From NCBI RefSeq assembly GCF_050947335.1, contig NC_134991.1:8494001-8558000 (forward strand): a stretch of 64,000 nt of DNA. The letters run 5' to 3'. This document shows, in pieces, positions 37,691-49,490 of the stretch; position 1 is the stretch's first letter; each line of letters opens with the position of its first letter. The notes under the pieces were generated by a model. The model saw nothing but the letters and a program-made list of their open reading frames with translations, was not told the DNA's origin and searched no databases. Source of the stretch: Megachile rotundata (lineage: Eukaryota; Arthropoda; Insecta; Hymenoptera; Megachilidae). The translations under genes were made by a program, and so were the position numbers.

Positions 37691-39410
37691 AAATACTACT
37701 TACTACCACCCGATCATATGTAACATATATTCCACAGTACATACAATACATGGATTGTGAAATAAAAAACCGCAATTTACTCAGCTCAAGTAGAAAGATA
37801 CAACTACTAGATAATCCTACAAAATCGACAGCTATCAAACTTCCACCTCGTCTCAAATACCGATGGCAAAACAAAATGATTAATTCATAAATTTCAAGAA
37901 ATCTGCAGTCCCCAAATATTTGTCAAATTATGATCATAAATTTGAACTAAAGCTCTCGGTACGAACAGTCAACAAAATGGTTGAGAGAACGATATTATCC
38001 GAATTTATTAACGTCCAAGACTGTTGATGTTGAGTCTTGGAACCGCATCAACGTTCGTTGACAATGCTTTCCGGGCAACTGTAGTCCAACTGAGTGCAGC
38101 ATTAATATTTGCCGGCAAACGAAACTTTGTTGAAGTATTTCAGCGATTTCGCCGGAAGCTGGATGGCACGCAGGCTTTTATTCGGCGTTGCAGCAGCCGT
38201 TCTGCAATAACTCGTTGCACGGCCACTCGAAGGTTAAAAACGTTGAAAAATAATGGCAGTCTCGTCTAGCGTGCTTCAGACACGGAACGTAACCCAGAAA
38301 ACCGTCGAACAGAACGAAAAGGAACAACGTATGTTACATACGAGCGCGGCTAGGATGTCGAAAGCTGTCGTTACTCACGCGTTCTATTCAATTTCGGCAT
38401 TCGATGCGGTGCATGTTGCGCAAATTTCCTTTTCTCGCTGAAATTTCTGCCGAAGCCGAATACGCGATGTTGCGACATTATCGGATAAGATGGCGGAACG
38501 GGGGAATTTTTACTGGCCCGGTAAAACCGGGATTAACCACGGCGTAGAATTTAATCTGCATATCAAACTTCCAGCGAACTTGCGGAACCAACTTACTTTT
38601 ACCTTGTCCGTTGTCTTCGGGGACTTTTGTGCACCGCGCGATAAAGAAGCCGCGTATGGCTCGTCCGAAAGTTTGTAACGTTTGCGGCGAGACACTCGCT
38701 CTACATTTTCTCGTTAATGTCCCAGGATACTGTTGCAATTAACTCGGTAGCGAACTGTTAACTGGAAAAGAGATAGCAGCTATCGTTGTTTAACGTTCGA
38801 AATCTGTGTCTGATAACGCTGGAATTTTCTAGTTCGGATAACTTGTTCAATCTTCGCTCGTCGAATGATCCTCTGTTTTACAAGTTTTCCAGGTTGGAAT
38901 ATTACGATTTTAAATTTTTGATATTCCAGGAATTTTAGAATTCTAGAACTTTGTAACTCTTTGATTTTAAAACTTTTGAATGTTGTACCTTTTGAAAAGA
39001 TACCTTCAACATTTTTGTACTTTAACATCTTTTAATTTCGAAGTTAAGTTCCATATTTTGATCTGTATATCACATTTAAATTCTAAAAAAATTAAGACCA
39101 TGTAATTCAGAAACATTCCAGAATAGTGAACATATATAATAATTAAATAATAAATATAACACATCAATTTAGAACTAGCAACGATAAAAAATTACCACCG
39201 AGCGTAAAACGTCTCCATGTGACTACATAGTTCATCTCGCAGTTTCAAAGAGTAATAAGAAGTAAACATCGTATCAAGCTTGTTAAAAAAGAAGGTGACT
39301 AGAGGGGAGAAATGTTGTACAGTCATCCATCTTAAATTCGACACTTATATAAAGACAAACTGTAGAAGGGTGTAGGGTGCAAAGATAAATCGCTAGAGCT
39401 TGTCCGCGAG
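37691..39410. other. Unassigned stretch up to the LTR element
   Basis: GC-richer sequence at 38020-38720 contains overlapping frames on both strands (38024-38269 plus, 38478-38738 minus) without domains. The part after 38900 is AT-rich. The last five bases before the LTR belong to the target duplication. Confidence 0.4.
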
Positions 39411-39415
39411 GAACA

Positions 39416-40247
39416 TGTTCCGAGTTGCTCGGAATATAATTAACGTAATATTTATGGGTATTTTGTCAAGCCCAAAAACGTTTCACCTTTGCAATTTTAA
39501 ACTGATATTTAAGACCATATGAACGTCTCCACAACTTGACGTTCTTAACAATTGACAATAGCCTTCTAACAGGCCAGAAAAGCACGTTTTCCTAGCGCCA
39601 ATATACCTTTTCTTAAAGAAGTTTATTTCCATGGTCCTAAACTGTGCACCCCACTAAAGTGGGCCTACGCGCTCAAACTCCGATGATAAACACATGGTGC
39701 CCATTTATTGCTTCCTTTGAAGGACCCAAATCACTTAACTGTTTGGGTCGCCTTATTAACGACACCTTATTTGCAACCCTGGAGTGAAGGCTAAAAGTCT
39801 TGCAATCCCATTCACTGAACCATCTCACCAATCAGTACTTTTCACAAATAACTATCTGTCCTGATTGGCCCTTTTTTGGTAACGCCTTCACGTCCTGAAC
39901 TTCCTTCGTTGCTTTCTTTTCTGGCTGTTTAGAGTCGACTAGGGAGTCTTAATTCAGCTTCCTTAGAATATACTTACTTCGGTCAGTCTTACATTAACTT
40001 TGTCACTATCAACGACTTTAACACACAACAATCATTACAACTAGTGGGATGATGAACTACATCCTTCATTGACCTGGGCACACCAGTGTGGAGGACTCTG
40101 AGCCACTCTATCAATTCTACTCTATAACACTAATTTTACATATAATTCCACTACCGTAACAAGTTGTGGAAACGCCATGGGTCGACGAAGATTTACAACC
40201 TTCGAAATTAACTATAAATAATTAATATTTTACCCAGCGCGTGAACA
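39416..40247 (+). repeat. 5' LTR, 832 bp
   Basis: It begins TGTTCCGAGTTGCTCGG and ends CCCAGCGCGTGAACA. Reading it against the 3' LTR shows no difference I could detect. The sequence is free of long open frames. No TATA box or poly-A signal is obvious enough to call. Confidence 0.95.
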
Positions 40248-40248
40248 T

Positions 40249-40266
40249 TGGTCCTTCGAGCCGGAT
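40249..40266 (+). other. Putative primer-binding site
   Basis: TGGTCCTTCGAGCCGGAT begins two bases after the 5' LTR. A TGG start matches the CCA end of a tRNA, as in LTR retroelements. I cannot name the primer tRNA from the sequence alone. Confidence 0.7.
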
Positions 40267-43062
40267 ACAACGAACTTGCTCAGTGCATAAACTCAGTTTA
40301 CAGTGCAATAATCAGGATTAAGTGTTACAATGTGTATCGCAAAGTGTTTGAAAATCGTAGTGAATGACCACACTGGTGTGTTTCCATGCACGTCAAACGG
40401 ACTATTAAGTGAAATTAACTCGAAAACATATCAAACAACGGACAATCTGAGGATTTTCCAAAGGCTTCATCAAGATAAGTCAACAATCAGTATACAATTT
40501 CGCTTCTCTAAAGTAGGCTCGTTTAATCGTTTCGCCAATTTCTTTGATATTCTTGTTACACGATTTCATGACATCAGACAGTCATGTCAAATCCGTCAAA
40601 CTCTAACATAACACAATTCTTAATACAAGAATTTAACATTAATAACTTGCGACACAAATGAAGTAATAACATCAGGCAGATTTCTTGACACATGACCAGT
40701 TTTCAATTACAGAAATTCATATCATCACAATGTATCATATTTCTCATGCAAATACAACTACCTGATTTAAGTACTCAATCTTTTCAACAAAAGTTAATGT
40801 TAATTGTTCCATGGATCTAAACGGACACATAGTTTCAGAATTCAAGATAATTATTACCCCGTCGTAGCCAAGATTATATTATTACTCTAAGACAGTGTCC
40901 GACGGGTCCATCGACCCACTGTTTTAACACACTACCTGACTCGCGCATACCTACCCTAATGGTCGTAAACCATTTCAAATGCGTTTGCACGTATTCTTTA
41001 GTAAAACAGGCTTATTATCCATTCATCTTTTTACATTTATTCAAAATCGTACAAATTGCATATAATAAGAATCTTCAAAAACATTTCTTACATCTGGTCG
41101 TACAAATAGATGATCATCAATTAATCTGCGGATTTTAACCTCCTTGGTCAAAATTACGGGTTTCTGTTGCAAAATATGACTCCCATCAATTTCATCAGAA
41201 TGTTAAAACGAAAAACTTCATCTCAAAATATATCTCATTGATGTTATTTTATTCCTAATAAGAGGTTGCCGTATTCGCAATTGTAAGAATTCTTCTCAGG
41301 TCACTTCTTAAATAAACAACGAACATTATAACGTACTTCTTATACCTAAAAATTTAATATAATTGAATTGCTATCATATCAATTATTCAGTGAGGTCATA
41401 GCTGTTACTCGATAAAGGTCAGGTTCAAATCCACATAAGATCTAATTTCATTATTAACTTTTTCTATTTTATCACAAATGCATGTTAATAAATGCATTTC
41501 TGTCAATTGTCACATAATTAGGATATGTTGACAATTCAAGAGAATAGGAAATTAGTGTATTCATCATTTATGTAATAACAGATAAATCTGTTATGATTAT
41601 TCGAAATATATATTACTAGCAAAATCAACAGCTCTTCTCTTTTTTAGACGTTGAATGATAATTGTACTTCAATAGATATTACAATAAAAGTCTCATGTCA
41701 AAAGATCTTAGCATCTGGCCAGACAAGTGTTCTATTTCAATTGCATTTAATAAAATTTCAGCCTAACAATATTTCAATTTTATTAGAATCTTCAAATTCA
41801 ATTTACATGACGTCAACATATTCAATTGTTATGTACTATCAAGCAAACTTTAGGGAACATCAGCAAACATTGAACTTCATGACCATTCTAAAGCGTTATA
41901 ATCATTAAAATCAACGTATATGCATTCAATTCTTGTTATTCTTAAATATCTAAGGTTAACAAAATCTAAATTTTATCTTACGTTGATCTAGATTCATACT
42001 TTCAAACATGTAACCTGGATTGGTTCATCGGGGGGAGCAAGTCAATTTCCCAATTCATTCAAAATATGTCATACCATGTGTAATTCAATTTACTTTATTC
42101 TGCAAGCAATCACACTTCACTTCGAAAAGTGAAAGTCGAACTACAAGTTTAGCATTTTCTAAACGGTTTTGGTCTGTCCACCACGTCAAAGACGCCACGA
42201 ATTCCCATTGAGATCATATTTCAAAAGATCGTAATTCAATTCAAAATGAATCTTAGTCATTAAACTGTTTCTCAGACTATTAGGGATTCTCAATAATACG
42301 AGATCGATTGTAAAATTCATTTACAATTTTCTTTAAAAAAAAAAAAAAATCCAATAACTTTCTTCACAACACGTGGAACAACCGTCCGTGCTTGTAAAAA
42401 AGAATACCGACTCTAGGTCAGCGTATGGTCATAAACAAAATCCTTACTCAATAAAAATACAGTGTCGACCTTTTGTCAGCTGAAATCAAGTGCAAAGGAC
42501 AGTCGTCTATGGCATATTATTGTCATCAGGTTTCGACCCTCGTTTTAGAATACTACCTGATGAGACCCTGGCTATCCTCATGGTCGCAGAGTCCTATTCT
42601 TCATATATCTTACATTCTTTTGTCAAGAAAGTTACTTTCGTTTAGTTTCATGGAACAACATATCAGAACCACCATTAAAATATTATTATTGGAATCTATA
42701 CTACAGATTAACTTTAGATCATTGTTTATGTTCAAAGCGTCATAGAATATTTCAGTTCTGAAGATTTACGACCTTCTTGAGCTGGAAATTCTATGTAACG
42801 TGAAAACAATGTACAAATACATGAGACTCAATTCAAAGATATCAAAACACCACAAATTCGTGTTATTTAAGCATTTCGAACATGAGGATTATCCTTCCTC
42901 TATTTCTTTATGGCAGTTTTGAGGTAACTCGTTCAGTCTTGGTTTACTATGACAATCAGACCGATTCATAGTGCACTCATTATGCACACCATTTATGCAC
43001 CGTTTTTTACCAAAATCCTTGTCTTTCCCAACGGGCCAATGCACTCAGACTTATTCAAACTG

Positions 43063-43256
43063 CAGTCGCGAAGTGTGCTTCCTACAAGGAATGCCAAGGC
43101 ACTCGGACTCAGTCATACTGCAGTCGCGAAGTGTGCTTCCTGTAAGGAATGCCATGGCACTCGGACTCAGTCATTCAACAGTCGCGAAGTGTGCTTTCCT
43201 TACAAGGAAATGCCATGGCACTCGGACTCAATCAATTACCGGTCGCGCAGTGTGCC
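43063..43256 (+). repeat. 58-61 bp tandem repeat inside the LTR element
   Basis: CAGTCGCGAAGTGTGCTT starts copies at 43063, 43121 and 43179, with a partial copy from 43240 (CGGTCGCGCAGTGTGCC). Each includes AAGGAATGCCATGGCACTCGG. A diverged fragment (AATGCACTCAGAC) precedes the first copy. Confidence 0.93.
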
Positions 43257-44170
43257 TATTCTCTAATTCCTTACTTCCTATGGAAATCCAAATCATTCAA
43301 CTATTTGGATCACCTTTATAACCATCACCATGGGCAATAACTGAATTCCTTTTGGTGACGCACACTCACCTTTGCGAATCATCGCAACAATAACATACTT
43401 AACCAAGACACGAGGGTACACTAAAATACGAAGTGAGACGGAAAACCAACTTCCGTTGATCTAATCAACCTCAAAACAATGTATAAATCATACAAGCCAC
43501 AACATAACAATGTTTCAAACTGCCTTTCATATAAACTAACAACTTTAATATCCGTTGAGGATCTATCAGCCACGTCGAATGCATGTAACTGATTCAACTA
43601 CCAATTCTTCATCAACCTGTTTTATCACGAATTCACAACTAACTGACAAACACAACCGAAATTCAGCCTCAAATGTGTCGCAAGAACTAAATTATTTACT
43701 TTACAAATTACAACATTTTAATTATTCGAACAAAATCATTTTGAAATCACGTTCATTCATGTTTATCACATCAGACGCACTGATTTATCACTATTTTGCA
43801 TTTCGAACAATTTATCATTGGCGATTCGTTAACGAATTCTACGCAAGCGGAAGTCAAATCATCAAACAAATCATCAAGATTCAGTGTTCAAATGAAAAAA
43901 AAAAAAAAAACATCATTCAGAAAATAATGCGCTATCACTGCAATGGCTTCTTGGTGCAATCATGCATCCAGAATCAGACAACCCCATCCAGATGGCCAAC
44001 ATTCAAGATGCCGCAACAATTCTTTCATGAAATCAAGCAAGTACCACTTTCTACCAATCAAGCAGAACAGGTACACCTGGTGACATCAAGGTAATCGTAG
44101 GTGATACCACATGACATTCTACAGTTCAAAGATAAGTACCCAGACTTTCTTTATTGATCGGTACCCTCTC

Positions 44171-44183
44171 AACGGGGGGAGTA
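44171..44183 (+). other. Polypurine tract
   Basis: AACGGGGGGAGTA abuts the 3' LTR directly, where plus-strand priming would occur in an LTR retroelement. Confidence 0.8.
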
Positions 44184-45015
44184 TGTTCCGAGTTGCTCGG
44201 AATATAATTAACGTAATATTTATGGGTATTTTGTCAAGCCCAAAAACGTTTCACCTTTGCAATTTTAAACTGATATTTAAGACCATATGAACGTCTCCAC
44301 AACTTGACGTTCTTAACAATTGACAATAGCCTTCTAACAGGCCAGAAAAGCACGTTTTCCTAGCGCCAATATACCTTTTCTTAAAGAAGTTTATTTCCAT
44401 GGTCCTAAACTGTGCACCCCACTAAAGTGGGCCTACGCGCTCAAACTCCGATGATAAACACATGGTGCCCATTTATTGCTTCCTTTGAAGGACCCAAATC
44501 ACTTAACTGTTTGGGTCGCCTTATTAACGACACCTTATTTGCAACCCTGGAGTGAAGGCTAAAAGTCTTGCAATCCCATTCACTGAACCATCTCACCAAT
44601 CAGTACTTTTCACAAATAACTATCTGTCCTGATTGGCCCTTTTTTGGTAACGCCTTCACGTCCTGAACTTCCTTCGTTGCTTTCTTTTCTGGCTGTTTAG
44701 AGTCGACTAGGGAGTCTTAATTCAGCTTCCTTAGAATATACTTACTTCGGTCAGTCTTACATTAACTTTGTCACTATCAACGACTTTAACACACAACAAT
44801 CATTACAACTAGTGGGATGATGAACTACATCCTTCATTGACCTGGGCACACCAGTGTGGAGGACTCTGAGCCACTCTATCAATTCTACTCTATAACACTA
44901 ATTTTACATATAATTCCACTACCGTAACAAGTTGTGGAAACGCCATGGGTCGACGAAGATTTACAACCTTCGAAATTAACTATAAATAATTAATATTTTA
45001 CCCAGCGCGTGAACA
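44184..45015 (+). repeat. 3' LTR, 832 bp
   Basis: Same length and, as far as I can read, same sequence as the 5' LTR. It is followed at once by the GAACA target duplication. Confidence 0.95.
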
Positions 45016-45020
45016 GAACA

Positions 45021-45393
45021 CATATTTCAAAAGGTGCAATTTACTTCCAGCTGTAATCTTTCAGTTCGTAACACTTTATTCGGGTAGCAGGAACGAAGCA
45101 GAAACGTCGTAATTTATTTCGAGCAAATAAAACAGCCAGCCAGAACATTGTTCTATTGTAGAGTTTCAAAAAGAAACGCAAAGTTGCATGATTGAGGATC
45201 CTTTAAAATTCGTTCCTCGTCGCTCAACGGTTTTTTCTGTTCGTAACATTAGAACAGATTCGTACAAAAGTCGATTAATGGTTCGGCAAAATTGTGCGAA
45301 AATATATCTCGTTCACGGACAAATTTTTAGAAAGCTTTTGTATAAATCGCTGTTGCAAGGTTCATAGGGAATCACAGGTAAAAGCGAATAGCC
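45021..45393. other. Unassigned stretch between LTR element and miniature element
   Basis: AT-rich sequence with no repeat or supported frame. Confidence 0.5.
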
Positions 45394-45716
45394 TTTTGTA
45401 CATATCTCGTTATCTGTTATTTCTATGACGGAAATGGTTATTAGGAAATTTGTAGCTTAGGAAATTCTCTATAAAAAAGGTTATATTGATTATTTTTGTA
45501 GGAGTAAGCGTTTTTCGAATTGACTCCAAAATGTCATTCTTATCCACATATTCATGTATAATATAAATGATGAGTACAAATATGATGTTAACTCAAAAAT
45601 GGTTGCTCCTATGAAAAAGATCAATAGAGTCATTTTTGTAGAGAATTTCCTTCTCTATAAATCTTATGTGAACCATTATTATCGTAAAACTGACAGATAA
45701 TGAGATACATGCAAAA
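45394..45716 (+). mobile_element. Miniature inverted-repeat element, family X copy 1
   Basis: The left arm (about 45394-45484) carries TATCTCGTTATCTGTTA, GAAATTCTCTATAAAAAAGG. The right arm (about 45626-45716) is its reverse complement with substitutions, carrying TTTTTGTAGAGAATTTCC and GACAGATAATGAGATA. The arms are about 90 bp of a 323-bp element. The centre also aligns with the second copy at 51.55 kb read on the other strand. There is no coding capacity and I see no clear target duplication. I do not recognise the family. Confidence 0.82.
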
Positions 45717-46431
45717 AACTGACTCTTTCCACCTCCAACCCTTCATAAAACATTCAACAAAGTTCACATTAAGTACTTTAAAATATACACTGCTGAAAAA
45801 GTTAAAACGTACAGTTTGCTGGAAATTATTCCATAAAAACGTTGCAGTATATTTGGACTGTGTTTCTACTGCTGGTTGACAGAAACGATACATTTGGGTG
45901 GTTTCACGTTACGTTTAACCGATAACGTGTCGTCTCGTTATCGAACGATCTATATTCACGCAAACAAGAGGAACGTCTGGTGAGTTTAAAATGCCACCTG
46001 CGAAAATTTTAATTGTTCGCGAAATTATCGGTGGCTCGAATTTTATGCGCGTCGACGAACTCGTAACGAACGAGAGTAACGGGAGTTTAATTCGAAAATG
46101 GAGGTTGGCTCGGTTTTATCTGTTGCCATCCTTTCTCTTGCACGGCAAACTTACACAGTTCGTGATAACGTATAATCGTATCAAGTGTTACGAGCTCGTG
46201 CCATGCTACGTGTCATCCTTCAGTCTCAGTTTTCGTAATTTAACCCTTTCACTACGGCCGTCTCCGCCAGCAAATGCTTCCCTACGTTTCTGTAGTAAAT
46301 TGTCTAACTTAATATACGAGGTGTCGTTTGACTGTTGGTACAACTGGAGAACTTCAGATGTTATATGAAAAATCAAATAAAATTCGTCCTCAAGAAAATT
46401 TTAATATTCCTGTACTACTTATAGTCTTTGC
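45717..46431. other. Unassigned stretch
   Basis: A 125-codon plus frame at 45991-46368 starts MPPAKILIVREIIGG and shows no recognised domain. It overlaps GC-balanced sequence, but nothing else supports it as a gene. Confidence 0.3.
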
Positions 46432-46526
46432 AGAATTTGATATAAGTTAAAGAATTTGATGTAAGTTAAAGAATTTAATATAAGTTAAAGAATTTGATGT
46501 AAGTTAAAAAATTTGATATAAATTAT
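46432..46526. repeat. 19-bp tandem repeat, five copies
   Basis: AGAATTTGATATAAGTTAA repeats five times. The ATATAAG/ATGTAAG variants alternate, which suggests doubling of a two-unit block. Confidence 0.95.
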
Positions 46527-47799
46527 TTTTATAGCGAATTATATATTTTATTATTAATTATTTGAGATTATAAACGTTGGATACAATGGTGTGAAGATTT
46601 ACACAATGAAATTTTGCAGTATTAAATTTTTTTTTAAATTGTAATTCTACGTTGTGCATAAACCGCTTGAAATTATATTTTCTATATCTCTAAACTTTTA
46701 AATTATTCGAAATTGCTAGTGATTGAAAACCGATCCAAATCTCTGCGTTCTAGGTTTAATCCATAAACAATTTTCACTATCAAAATATGAACGTCCTTTT
46801 ATTCCACGCATCGGTGGATATTGAAATTAGTGTTTTGATAACGCGAACGTGATCAATCAAGTATTCTCCAGGATTATTCATGGAAAAGTGAACCGGTACG
46901 GTAAAAGGAAACAGAAATGGCGTATTCGATTACCATACCAGTAGTCTCGTAAACAAGATTAATCGCGAAGCTTTCAAACGCCCGGTTACAAATTTAATCG
47001 ATGATCCGGCCATGTTCGCGGAAGTACTAATTCATTGGTCGTTCCTACTGCACCTCTGAAATTTACTTGTATTGATGATGAATAATTCCTGGCTAATGAA
47101 TTCATATCGAGTTCGTAGAAAAAAGTGGAGAACGTTTTCGGATGAACACGATCGTTCGACACTTTTTATCGCGTCGGTATTCGCGGTTCGATCGAAACTC
47201 TTCAAAACATCAAACCAGAAATTTTTCTTCAGATTTTCATTCGCTAGTTGTTTTCATCGTTACACCGCTCTTTCTCGCGAAATAATTTCGAACGTCTGGC
47301 GAAAAATGCTCGCATATTGAACCTAACGTCTTATTGATGGCCGAACCTGTCCTTTTTATTTTGTCGTAGAACAGGCATGCCCGTTAAAGTGCTTGCCCTA
47401 ATGGCTTTACCACGTGCGAGCACGTCCGCATTTTTGACTATCAATCATCGTCCCACGCTTGTTCTTTTCTACCGTGCGTTGCGATCGATCAATGATTCTA
47501 CTCCTGAACCTTTTCAATGCAAAAGACGTGTGTGTACGTCCTGACATGTCCATTAATATGTACAAAAGACGGATATGTACGCTTGATAAATATAAATATC
47601 TCACCGAACTTGAAACCGACATCCACTTTTATTTTTTAACATAAGGGATGAATTATCTACGATACTCTTATTAATCTTATGAATCTTGTACTTTTTTTAT
47701 ATTTACATATTTGTTGTAATACTGAAATTGACACAGAGTGTGGAAAGACATTGAAATTAGATGCACTGTGAGATGCAGCAATGCGAAGCTTTATGCAGC
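46527..47799. other. Unassigned noncoding stretch
   Basis: Short frames (47072-47320 plus, 47407-47622 minus) have no domains. No arrays are seen. Confidence 0.4.
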
Positions 47800-48665
47800 T
47801 TGTGAAATTACGGGGCGTGGAATCATGGCGCGTGAAACTGCGATGCGTGGAATTACGGGGCGTGAAACTATGACGCGTAGAATAACGGCGCGTGAAATTA
47901 TGACGGATGGAATTGCTGAGCGTAGAACCATAGTGCGTTGAATTAGGACGCGTAGAATTACGGGTCATGGAGTTGCAGCGAGTAGTACGACGCATGAAAT
48001 TACCACGCATGGAATTACGGCGCGAGGCACTATGGTGCGTGGAATGACCACGCTTGGAACTACGATGCGTGGAATCACCACGCGTGGAATTACGACGCCT
48101 AAAATTACAACGCGTGGAATTACCGTGCGTGGAATTACCATGCTTGGAACTACGATGCGTGGAATTACCACGCGTAGAACTCCGGCGCACAGAATTACCA
48201 CGCGTGGAATTATGACGCATAGAATTTCCTCGCGTGGAACTACGACGCGTAGAGTTACAATGCGTGGAATTACGACGCGTAGAATTACCACGCGTAGAAT
48301 TACGACGCTTAGAATTACCATGCGTGGAATAACGGATCGTGGCACTATGTTGCGTGGAATTACTACGCGTAGAACTACGGCGCACAGAATTACCACGCGT
48401 GGAATTACGACGTATAGAATTTCCTCCCGTGGAACTACGACGCGTAGAGTTACAACGCGTGGAATTACGACGCGTAGAATTACCACGCGTCGAATTACGA
48501 CGCTTAGAATTACCACGCGTGGAATAACAGAGCGTGGCACTACGTTGCGTGGGATTACCACGCGTAGAACTACGGTGCACAGAATTACCACGCGTGGAAT
48601 TACGACGCTTAGAATTACCGCGCGTGGAATTACAACATATGAAAAAACAACACGTGATAATACAA
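47800..48665 (+). repeat. 15-bp CpG-rich array with 195-bp higher-order period
   Basis: The unit is GGAATTACCACGCGT with variants, the reverse complement of the units in the 26 and 36.5 kb arrays. The GCGCACAG landmark recurs at 48185/48186, 48380 and 48575, a spacing of 195 bp or 13 units. The left third is more diverged. Frames of up to 307 codons are repeat artefacts (RITTRGIT, NSTRR). Confidence 0.96.
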
Positions 48666-49490
48666 ACATTGCAATATAAAATCTAATAACATATAGTAAT
48701 TAAAAACATCCATCTCCGATATTAAATACTCTGTATAATTTGTTACTCCCTAATATTTTTCAAAACCAAAAATGCATCTCTAAAATTCTGAAAATTCTCT
48801 TAAAATCCCCTCTAAAAATACCAATTCAAGCTTTCTATTCCCCAAAATAAAAAGTAAAATATAAACCTTGAAATGTGATTCTAAACACAGAAAAAACCAG
48901 AGTGATTAGATCAAAAAAGGAAAGTTAGAATGCCAACAGGAATTACCACCGTCAAATTCCCTAAAACAACACTTTCCAACGAAGCACGATTTAAGGACTT
49001 GTAAATTCTAGGTAAGGGCTAACCACTTCAACGGGTAAACTTTCAAGTTTAAGATCCTTACTTTCGCCCCTGGCCTTCCCTCTATCCCGTAGAAACGAGT
49101 TAAAGAAGGGGAATATGAAATTCCCGTGGCCAGACTTTATAGCTTCTCTTTCTCTATCCGTGACTCTCTCGCGCTTCTATTTTATCACCGTCCCACTGTT
49201 TCCCACCGCAACCAATGTTTTACCTCCCACTTGCCCTCACTATATGCGGAGTAAACCCGCACAAAATCGTATACCATATTCACTTCTGCAACTAATTCGA
49301 CAAATTCCGCCGGAAGTTTGGTGATAATTGTTTTTCGAGTGTTTGTTAACGTGATGTGGTCGTTGCAAAAGGTTTCGTTGCTTTATTGCCGACATGTTTT
49401 GCGTTTGCTAGATTAAATTCAATGTTTGACAATAATAATCGGATTAAATGTGCGCAGTGGTTTGGAGAGTAATGGGGGTTGGCGATCTGA
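48666..49490. other. Unassigned noncoding stretch
   Basis: A 69-codon plus frame at 49115-49324 lies in a GC-richer patch and is unrecognised. Otherwise nothing. Confidence 0.4.

Larger units (their letters stand above)
40248..44183 (+). other. Interior of the LTR element, no gag-pol
   Basis: The interior is AT-rich, with stops in all frames except short segments. Frames at 40330-40611 (93 codons), 42473-42745 (90 codons) and 43555-44094 (179 codons) show no zinc knuckle, aspartic protease, YxDD reverse-transcriptase motif or integrase triad. The 179-codon frame is punctuated by a poly-A run near 43892. A 58-61 bp tandem repeat sits at 43063-43256, and an LTR-like patch follows at about 43264-43400. 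Confidence 0.75.
39411..45020 (+). mobile_element. Non-autonomous LTR retrotransposon with target duplication
   Basis: The element proper spans 39416-45015 (5600 bp), and GAACA stands directly outside both ends (39411-39415 and 45016-45020). Two direct LTRs of 832 bp start TGTTCCGAG and end GTGAACA, the canonical TG...CA form. A tRNA-type primer site beginning TGG follows the left LTR and a polypurine tract precedes the right LTR, so transcription would run on the plus strand. The 3936-bp interior has no protease, reverse transcriptase, RNase H or integrase motif that I could find. The longest frame is 179 codons. The layout is that of a large non-coding derivative mobilised in trans. A 5-bp duplication fits Gypsy, Copia or BEL/Pao. 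I lean to BEL/Pao from the primer-site and purine-tract style, but only weakly. Confidence 0.93.

Noticed and set aside
36501..37760. Open frames of up to 390 codons
   Set aside because: Same cause: a 15-bp repeat without stop codons. Products differ by frame but all are simple pentapeptide repeats, and they lack the A(D/N)LXX pattern of pentapeptide-repeat proteins.
43555..44094. 179-codon frame near the 3' end of the LTR element as an integrase remnant
   Set aside because: I could find no zinc-binding HHCC or D,D35E pattern, and the frame contains a poly-A tract that encodes a lysine run.
45991..46368. 125-codon plus frame beginning MPPAKIL
   Set aside because: No recognised domain, and the second half reads like translated low-complexity noncoding DNA.
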